Of a DNA stretch of 23,068 bases, positions 7,519 through 16,300 are shown piece after piece (the stretch's first letter is position 1; every line of letters starts with the position of its first letter). The stretch lies in the IMG/VR virus record IMGVR_UViG_3300017776_000204, positions 1 to 23,068 of that record. The stretch is one strand, 5' to 3'. The notes beneath the pieces were generated by a model that searched no databases, was not told where the DNA came from, and was given only the letters and a program-made list of their open reading frames with translations. This stretch comes from a virus. The translations under genes and the position numbers were made by a program.

Positions 7519-10391
7519 CTTCCTCAGTTCGCGGCCTTTTTGTAGGCGGCAAATCCAACAGCGGCAACACTCGTCGCACCAGTCAACGCACAGCACCTGT
7601 TGCCGAAAACCAGGGCGGCACTGCACCACTGCCGGATATTGATTTACCTGCCGAGCAGTTGTCGCCGCGAGCCTCTATGCAAGTGGCACAGCTGCAAGCG
7701 GAGAAGCAGGAGTACGTCAAAAATATTGAGTTTCCGCGTTACCAGCAAGATCCAAAACCTACAGGTATTGACGACCTGCAACGCTTAGCTCAATCGCTAG
7801 GAAATTTCAGCAACGATTTAGGCAACGTTGTTAAGGCTGGCGTTGGCTTAGAGCAATCCAACATTGCAGCGGCTAAGGCGCACGCAGAACAACTAGCCGC
7901 ACAAGGCCAAGCTTTCGGCCCATTTGCTGACTATGCAGCGCTGGTGCGCCAACTTGAAAAAGCGTCGACGGACACGTCGCTAGCAGAACCAAGACGGCAG
8001 CAAGCAGAAACTTTGCTTGACGAAGTGCGAGCACGGGGCAACAGGATTAAGCCGTACATCACAAGCGAAGCCAGGATTCTTGGCGTACAACGCAACACCA
8101 CGACTCTGGCTGCTGCGCAAAACAAAAATCCAATTGTCGGGCAAGACGAACTAGGCAATGATCTGTACCTCACAGATGTTTCGGCTGACGATTCGCGCTA
8201 TTTGCAATGGGCAGATAACCATATTTTTGGGAACACCATCCTTACGCCAGCAGAACATGAGCGCGTTAAAGGAAATATTTCAGCAGCCAGGGTTAACGCT
8301 GCTAACTCTCACAACTCTCAAGTCGCAAAGCGCCAGCAAGAGCAATACGCCGCGTCGTTTCGTTCGCGTCTGTCACAGATCGGAGAAGAAGATGCAAAGT
8401 CAGCATTGTCGAGCGGCGTAATTGCTGCGCCAGAATCCAAGATTGATCGAATACAAACGATCATGGATGAACGGGCGTTTCTTGGCCTGCCAAGCGACAT
8501 GCAGCAAGATTTATATAACGAGGCTTGGGATTTTTATTCGCAAGGATGGGCGACGGTTTACGAAGACGAAGGCCAGCAGCTGTCGGCAACTGCAGCTGTT
8601 GAGTTATTTGGAGAACTATATGTAGGTCCGTTGTCGGATCGCCGCAAAGCTGACGGCACGCCTAATGAAGCTTTGCGTTGGGTTAATACGCAAGATGCAG
8701 ATTGGGCAGCAACGGCTGAGTTTGATCTATTAAATGATCAAGCGGAAAAACGCAGAGACAGGCGCGGTATCCAAGCGCAACAGATTTTGTTTGACACACG
8801 AGAAGACGTTGCTGAAATTCAGTCTTTACTGTCTAGCAAAAATCCAGAAACTGGAGAGTACGACCTTGCCTCGCGCAGGCTTGGCGTTGAAAAATACGAG
8901 CAGCTCAAAAAAAGCCTTGCAAGCAATACTGATTTAGATCAAAAAGTTGTGCGCACTGCAATTAGCGATCTCGATAAATTATTTGACAGTGTCTATGAAG
9001 TTGTTTACGGCGAGCAGTTAGACGAAAATTATTTACAAGCAGTTATGTTAACTGCTTTTGTTAAAGCAGGCAGCATGACTACGCCTGACTTTATACAAAG
9101 AATCTCAGACATGAAAGACAAGCGCGAGATACGCGAAGAAGATTACGAAAAGCTCATGGGCAAGTTGCCGTCAATTGTAAACAGTGACGCAAAATTGTCT
9201 AGCGCTTTTAAGACTGTTGAAACTGAACGCAAAAGGATTGAGGACAACATTAAAGCACTTGAAAAATCTGGCCTGTCTCCAACAGATTTACAGGTAGAAG
9301 CTCTCTATGAAGCGCGAGATGATTTGCTGCAACAGCAGGGGCAGCTTGTTGTTGATTACGTTGAAGGTAAAATTAAAACTGATGAAGAATTGCAAGAGCG
9401 CATATTGTCTATAGTGCCAACAGATCGTCAACAAGATCAAATAGTTGCGCTTGAAACATTTGAAGATTACAACAATTCCATACCAAGAATTAAGCCGTTA
9501 GAAAGCACGTCAGGCGTTGTGGACATGCAGCGCTATGACTCTGCGTTTCGCGGCAATACGGCAGAACGACAGCAGCAAATGCTTAAGCAGCACGAAGACG
9601 AGCAGCCAATCTTTCACGCAACGATGGCTGTCCGCCTAGGCATGTCATTAAAAGAAGGTGCACCAGTTGATGGGTACGACTTCAAAACAATCCAAGACAA
9701 TTTGCCGCCTGGCATTTCACCTGGTGCCTTTATGGAGCGCGAGCTTTTGAAGGTGGCCGCACTTGCAGAGCGAGCTGGCGACCCACGCGCAGCTCAGTAC
9801 AAACGACTTGCTAAAGAAATTGCTGATTACAAAGCGCCGCAAAAAGTTAGCTACGTTGCACCTGAGGCCATTAAAACTTTTGGCGCAAAAGCAAACCAAA
9901 CCCTTAGTGCAATGCTTGATGTACTTCTTGGAGTTAGTCCTGCCGCTGCGCAGATGGTTCCATCACAAGCTGAGTACAGATTTGCTCCTCCACCAGGCCA
10001 GCAAAGTATTCCTAATTTGGTAAAAATTGCGCTGAGTGCAGGCTTTACCCCAGAAGAAGCTGCTATTGCCGCGGCCGTCAGCATGGCGGAAAGCAGTGGC
10101 AAGCCCGGCGCATTTAACCCAGACGCATCTACTGGCGACAAGTCCTATGGGTTATGGCAAATCAACATGCTTGGCGGCATGGGGCCAGAACGCCGCAAAG
10201 AATTTGGCCTTGGCAGAGACGAAGATCTGTGGAACCCCACAACCAATGCAATGGCGGCCCGCAAAATTTATTTGTCACAAGGTTGGGGAGCGTGGAGCGT
10301 TACTCGCTCATACAAAGGAGCGCCGCCTGCATACCTCCAATATCTACCCGAAGCGCGCAAGGCATTGCAGACTGTGCTCAAGACCAAGTAA
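7515..10391 (+). CDS. Internal virion protein, gp15-like, with C-terminal lytic transglycosylase domain
   Basis: A 958-aa protein in the gp15 position (T7 gp15, 747 aa). T7 gp15 is a mostly helical core protein ejected to form part of the periplasmic conduit. Residues 1 to about 800 are long, charged, helix-rich and lack recognisable enzymatic motifs. Residues about 831-958 add a lysozyme-like transglycosylase domain, absent from T7 gp15: catalytic-type Glu859 in VSMAESSGKP, SYGLWQINM at 877-885, and DLWNPTTNAMAARKIYLSQGWGAWS. The start is the ATGA overlap at 7515. Codons around 8,900-9,500 are clearly more A+T-rich than the neighbours (37% G+C at 8941-9000). The gene ends 6 nt before the giant gene. 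Homology of the N-terminal part to gp15 rests on position and general character. Confidence 0.85.
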   Translation: MTSSVRGLFVGGKSNSGNTRRTSQRTAPVAENQGGTAPLPDIDLPAEQLSPRASMQVAQLQAEKQEYVKNIEFPRYQQDPKPTGIDDLQRLAQSLGNFSNDLGNVVKAGVGLEQSNIAAAKAHAEQLAAQGQAFGPFADYAALVRQLEKASTDTSLAEPRRQQAETLLDEVRARGNRIKPYITSEARILGVQRNTTTLAAAQNKNPIVGQDELGNDLYLTDVSADDSRYLQWADNHIFGNTILTPAEHERVKGNISAARVNAANSHNSQVAKRQQEQYAASFRSRLSQIGEEDAKSALSSGVIAAPESKIDRIQTIMDERAFLGLPSDMQQDLYNEAWDFYSQGWATVYEDEGQQLSATAAVELFGELYVGPLSDRRKADGTPNEALRWVNTQDADWAATAEFDLLNDQAEKRRDRRGIQAQQILFDTREDVAEIQSLLSSKNPETGEYDLASRRLGVEKYEQLKKSLASNTDLDQKVVRTAISDLDKLFDSVYEVVYGEQLDENYLQAVMLTAFVKAGSMTTPDFIQRISDMKDKREIREEDYEKLMGKLPSIVNSDAKLSSAFKTVETERKRIEDNIKALEKSGLSPTDLQVEALYEARDDLLQQQGQLVVDYVEGKIKTDEELQERILSIVPTDRQQDQIVALETFEDYNNSIPRIKPLESTSGVVDMQRYDSAFRGNTAERQQQMLKQHEDEQPIFHATMAVRLGMSLKEGAPVDGYDFKTIQDNLPPGISPGAFMERELLKVAALAERAGDPRAAQYKRLAKEIADYKAPQKVSYVAPEAIKTFGAKANQTLSAMLDVLLGVSPAAAQMVPSQAEYRFAPPPGQQSIPNLVKIALSAGFTPEEAAIAAAVSMAESSGKPGAFNPDASTGDKSYGLWQINMLGGMGPERRKEFGLGRDEDLWNPTTNAMAARKIYLSQGWGAWSVTRSYKGAPPAYLQYLPEARKALQTVLKTK
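10005..10388 (+). other. Lytic transglycosylase (SLT/lysozyme-like) domain at the end of the gp15-like protein
   Basis: Residues 831-958 read as a complete small transglycosylase domain. A helix (SIPNLVKIALSAGFTPEEAA) leads to AVSMAESSGKPGAFNP with the catalytic Glu859. Then come SYGLWQINM (Gly-Leu-Trp-Gln-Ile-Asn, residues 879-884), LWNPTTNAMAARKI, and QGWGAWS with two Trp. It would cleave peptidoglycan glycan strands locally during genome entry. In T7 the same activity is in the N-terminus of gp16; here it lies in the gene before. Just upstream is LLGVSPAAAQ, resembling a signal-peptidase site, perhaps by chance. Confidence 0.82.
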
Positions 10392-10397
10392 CGACAC

Positions 10398-13300
10398 ATG
10401 CCACTTAGCCTGGAAGAACTGCAGGGCCTGAGCTTCAGCAGTGAGCAGTCGCAGGAACCAGCACCGGTGGCGCCGGTTCAACAACTTGACGTTGTGCCAT
10501 TCGGCGCAGAAGAGCCGGAAGAAGCAGCGTTAGCAGAGCCTGTTGCGGAAGAGCAGCAAGAAAGGCAGGAAGAGCAGCAGCCAAATTTGCTGCAGCGTGC
10601 AGCTGATTTGATTACAGGTGCCAACGACTCATTACTTGCAGACATCAATACAGCCGCGGCCGTTACAGCGGAAAGCGGGTTTGTTAGGCCTTTGTATAAC
10701 CAGCTGTATGACCGCGTTGCAGAGAACCTTGGCCAAGGAGTTGGCGAAGAGCGCCGTGCAATTACAGGCTTTAACGAGGACGGCACATTTAAACAAGAAA
10801 CGTATGTAGTTCCCGAACTGCAAGAGTTTGAGCCTGTGCCACCCATGTTTAAAGACGGCAACGTCAACATGGATTACATCGAGCACATAACTGCGCCTAA
10901 CGAGCGCGGCTTGCGGCTTGGTTTGCTGCCAATGTTTACCGGCACAAAGCGCAAAGTCTTAGCCAAAGACGGCACGCTTAAAACTGTTCGGACTGACGCG
11001 CCGTTCCCTGTTGTTGGAGACGTTGAGCGTCTGTCAACTGGCAACGCGCTTGCTGACGCTGGGCTGGGAATGATTGGCCAGCTTGCGCAATTGCTGACGA
11101 TCAACAGCTTTATGCGCTCTGCAGGCATGCCGCGCACTCCTGGCGCGCAAGCTCTTAACAAGATTGCAGCCAACCCACAGTCCAGTCGCTTGCAGCGTCT
11201 CGGTGCTACTGCGGCGCGGGAATCCATGGACCTGCTGCCAGCATCGCTGCTGCAACGTGAAATTAATAACCCATACCTAGAAGGCACAGGCGTCAGCGCG
11301 CTTGGCGACCTTGGCGTTTACTCAGCAAAAAATCTTTTTCCAGACAACCCAGACATTCAAAGCTTTGCCGAAAAGATTCAAGGCTATACAGATGCCCTGC
11401 GCATTAACCCAGACGACCCGTTAGATGTTGCCCGCGGCAAAGCGCTAGCTGATGAACTGGTGTTTATGGCGCCGCTTGGCGGCCTGCTTGGCACCACGTT
11501 TTCTGCGTTATCAAAGAATGGGATGCAGGGCTCTGCGTTCCGAGAGCTAAACCAAGAATTGCAAGAGGCATACGCCGACGCCGCCGGCAAACTCATCCTG
11601 GCCAACAAGGCGGAAGGTGTTGCTCGTGCAGCGCGGGAGGTGCCAGAAACGCCACCAGCAGAAACGCTTGCAGAGGAAGTGCGCGTTTATTCCGCAGCTG
11701 AGCGCAAGCTGGATCAAGTTCGACGTGCTGATGAGCTGCGCAAAAAACAAGGCTTGCAGCGAGGAGAGGCGACAGAGCAATTAACGACTGACCCTGATCG
11801 GCCACGGGTGCTGGGACCAGAAGAAGCGGATGCACTTGTAGAGCAGAAGACGCAAGAAGCTGTTGCCAGCGTGCAAAAGCTGCAAACCGTTGTTGCAAAA
11901 GCTGGGCAAATTGCAGAGCCGCAAGCGCGGCCTCAAGGCGTTGACCCGCAAGTTGCGACCTATCCAAAAGAAGAGATTTTTACAGCACCTAAACAGCTGC
12001 AATACAAGCTGAGCGGCATCGGCAAAGGCGGCTCAACTGGCAGCCTGGGCGACGTCAAAAGCTATGACCCTGATCTAGCTGGCGTCATGCTGGTGTGGCG
12101 AGACGTCGAAGGAGAACTTGGCCCGCCTGGCCGTGTTTACGCAGTGGACGGCCACAACCGCTTAGAGCTTGCTGAGCGCAGTGGATGGCAAGGCGGCATG
12201 AACGTCATGTTCATCAATGACGCTCCTAACGCTGCAGCTGCACGCATGAAGGGCGCGTTATCCAACATTGCCCATGGCAACGGCACGCCGATTGACGCTG
12301 CTAAAGCCATGCGTGACGGCAATCTTGGCGTCGAAGATCTGCGCGCTAAGAACTTGTCGATCAAAGCCAGTGTTGCCAATACTGCAATTGGCTTAAAAGG
12401 TTTGCCACAAGATTTGTTTGACCAAGTTATCGACGGCAAGATCTCACAAAGTGCTGGCGCAATTGTTGGTCGCAGCAGCCTGAATGCTCAAGTGCAACGC
12501 GAGCTAATTCAAGCCGCAAGAAAGAAAAAGTGGTCCGACGCAAAGCTACGAGAGGCCACGGCCATGAGCTTTGACACTGTTGTCGAGCAAGGAGTTGACG
12601 CAGGCATGCTGCCTGGCCTTGGTGATTTCACGTCGACTGATTTCAATAAGCGCATGGACGTGCGCATTGCTATTCGCGGCCATCACATGAACGTTCTGCG
12701 TGCAATGGGCGCAGTGACTAACAGCAAGCGCAGCGTCGAGCTGGAAAAAACTGGCAACGTGCTGGATTTTGAAGCCAGCGCAGCAGCAGAAGAGTCTGCC
12801 AAACGTGGCATCAGCATTTTTAACAAGGTCGCAGGCATGTCAGGCCCTGTGTCTGACTTGATCAGCGAGCTTGTAAGCCAAATCGGTCCTGGCAAATCTG
12901 CACAAAAGTTGGTCGAGCGCAACGCGCAACGCATTAACGAGGTTCTAGACAGCTACATCAAGAAAGACTTGGTGCCTGCGCAAGCAGCAAAAGATGTTGC
13001 AGCAAAAGATGCAGCAAAAGCTGACGCCGAAGACGCAATTTTGGAGTCAGAGGCAGAGGTGCCGCGGCCAATCATTGAAAAGAAAAAAGTGCAAGTTGCT
13101 GCAGCTGAGCGGTATGCACGCGACTTAATGAAAAAGTCTTTTGCTGCTGTGCCTGCGGACAAAGAGCAAGAGGTGTTTGAGTACCTAATGCGCCAATACA
13201 TGGAGAAGGGTGCAATCACCAGCAACCCATTTCCTATCAACGCAAAGGCGGATCAGTTTCCTGACGCCAAAGTTGCCGAGCCAGAAGCATTACCCCTGGA

Positions 13301-16300
13301 TGATGTGCCGCCCGAGCGGCCAATGCTGCCGGAAAATTTGCGCGGGCCAGTTGACAGCATGGCCTACAAGCAAGCTCGGATTGCCTACGAATCCGACATG
13401 GATGCTGCTGTTTACATCTACATCAACAACGCCCGTAAATCACGTCGCGGCGAAACAACCTCCGCAAGCTGGAAAAAATACGGCGAGTTTTTGAACGAAC
13501 ACGGCATACCAGAAGGCCGTCGATACAAAATTTTTGCGCAAATCAAAGAGCATCTTGATTCTGCGCTGGTTGGCAAAGGCAACTTGCGTGGCGCAGCTAA
13601 CCGCGCAACAAAAGGCGTAGACGTAACTGTGCCTGACACCGGATTGTGGCGCGAAAGCGGTGCATTGATGATTGACTTGCCGCCTCTCAACAACATCGTT
13701 AACTACGGTCGCTTGGGCGAGGACTTTGCTGCGCGGCAGGGCATCACCATCCTCGATAACCCGCAGCTATCTACTGAGCTGATTGACGAGGTCTACAAAA
13801 TTACCGGCATGACGCGGGTAAAGGTAAAAGATCAAATTGAGTACGTCTTGTCGGAGTCGCAGGCCGCGCAGTACGGCAGACAGCCAGGCGAAACAGGCGT
13901 TGCCCGCGGCATGTACCTCGCTGGTCCGCGTGAAGCTGACGACTTAATTGTGCTGTCGATGTTTGACTCATCTGGCAACCCGACTCTGTTTACCAAAGCG
14001 TTACAGACAATTCACCACGAGGCGTTTCACCGCCTGATGAAGCGTCACTTCACTAAGGCTGAAATTGCTGTGATGAAAGACGCCCAGGGCGAGATTGCGC
14101 AAATTGCCATGAAGGTCATACCTGAGCTTGCAGCTGATATTGAGGCTGGTCGTTTGGACTTTGAAGAGCTTGCCGCTAACGCATTTATGGGCATGGGCTT
14201 GCGCCCTGGCTTGTTCAAAGGCGTGACTTGGGCAGAGCCAATGAAGAAAGCTCGCAAGATGCTTGATGCCACTCGCAACTTCTTGCTTGGCCGCGGCTTC
14301 CGAACATGGGACGACGTCTTTGAAAGCGCCTATGCAGGTGATTTTGCTGGCAGGGCAAAAGCAGCAGCGGACGGGGAAATGGGCATGCCGACTGTGCGCT
14401 ACAGCATCGACGACGTCGACCCTGAAGAAATGGCCAAGGGGATTCTGGGCAAATACGGCGATTACGAAGCGCGCATTGCCAGCGGCGACATGACCGTCGA
14501 AGACGCTTTAGCCAACGAGATACGCCGTGGCATTAGCCGCAGCGGCAAAACTAAATACGTCTCTAAATCAGGCGAAGAGCACGCTGCGTTTTTTGCTGCT
14601 GTGCGCGATTCCGTGACTCAGAACATGGAAAAGCTGACAGGCATCCGCAAATACGACGCTGACAAAAACATGGCTGAGGCGATGAGTTACATCGCTGACG
14701 CCGGAGCAGATGCTGGCGAAGCGCTTGAGTTTTACAAGCGTCTGTCAAACAGCAGCCTGCCGGGCAGCAGCGAAGTACAGGCTGGCTTTGCTGCAATTCG
14801 GTTTATCGGCGACGTTCACAACAATTCAGCGCGTCAATTTTCAATTGCATACGAACAAGCCGAACTTGCGGAAGGTAAAAACGAACAATTCCAAGGACTT
14901 GTTGCTGCTGTCAGTGACATGCTTGCGTACAGAGTTGAGTTGCGCCGCCAGTTGCGCAACTCGTCTCACAAGATGTTGCAAATGCAAGACGAAATTGAAA
15001 CTGCTGGCCTCTCGGTAACGTCTCTTTCTATGCCGCGAGATACAAAATTGCGCATAAATCTTCCAGAAAAAGAAGTAGAGCAACTCATGAGCGAAGGTTT
15101 TGGCTCCATGCCTGCAAAACCTGGTCTGATGGGCGACGGAATTTATATGACGTCTGACTTGTCACAGAATTTGGAGTGGGGCAACAGTCAAATCACAGGT
15201 GAGCTGAACTCAGACATAAAGATTTTGGACACAATTGCAATGGATAAAAGCATTGGCGACTTGCTGTATGACCTTGGCCTTGGTCCGATGAAGAAAAAAG
15301 GCAAGACATTTACGTTGTCAGACGCACAACGCGAAGGCTTGCAAGATTATGCACAGCGCCAAGGGTTTGCTGGTATTCGCTACGACAGCAATTACACGAC
15401 AACATCTACGCCAAATGATGAAATATTTATTTTTAATGAGGCAAAAGCAAATTTAATTGCGCAAACGGACAACGCAGTTGATCCACGAGCGCAGCAAATT
15501 GCAGATGCTGCAAAAGAAAATTCAGATCAAATATTTGCAGAGCCGTACACAATGGTTGAAAACATTGCTGACAATTTAATTGACGCAATAAGCAGCGGCA
15601 AAAACAACATTGAAACAGAGCGCTTAGCGGAAGCCTTAATAGCTATTGCAAGATCGGAAGTTGCTGAGCAACTGCACATGGTCGACATTTTGACCGAATC
15701 AAAAAATCGTCAAGGCACGGCAGATATGTTCTTTGACGCATATCGCGGTGGCATTTTATTTAGCGGTCAAACATGGCAAAAGATGGGCATGGGCACAGCG
15801 GTTCGTGCTCTTGCCATGCCTTACTCAGAGGCAAGTGGCCATTTAATGGAGGGCGGCGCAAAGCTTCTTGCAGGATCTGTAGGCGACAAACGCATGTTGA
15901 GCACAGCTCGCTACAGCTTTGCAAAAGCTGTTGCAGCCCCCATGAAACACGCTTTCTATTTGGCGCACTTGCCTATGGCATTGCGTATGGGACTTAGCGC
16001 AGTTAGGCACAACACAACGCTTGGTCGCGTAGGCCCAGGCACTGGGTTTGACCAAGCCGGCGGCACATTTGCGCAAGGTGGCATTGCGCGCCACATAGAA
16101 ACAAAGCCAACAGGCGACCCTGTTCACAACGCTGCTTATTACCTGCTGTCTCCTTTCCGCCAAGGCGGGCGTATTTCAGCAAGCATTGACACCTTCTTTA
16201 GCTACCTAGCAGGTCCAACAGAAAAGTTGTACGCAAATTTTGAAACTGCGTTTTTAGAACAAATTTCTAAAGGCGGGAGCGTAGACACTGCATTTAATTT

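Noticed and set aside
8701-8707. Second ATTGGGC, as at the proposed capsid promoter
   Set aside because: It lies inside the gp15-like coding sequence and such a heptamer is expected by chance.
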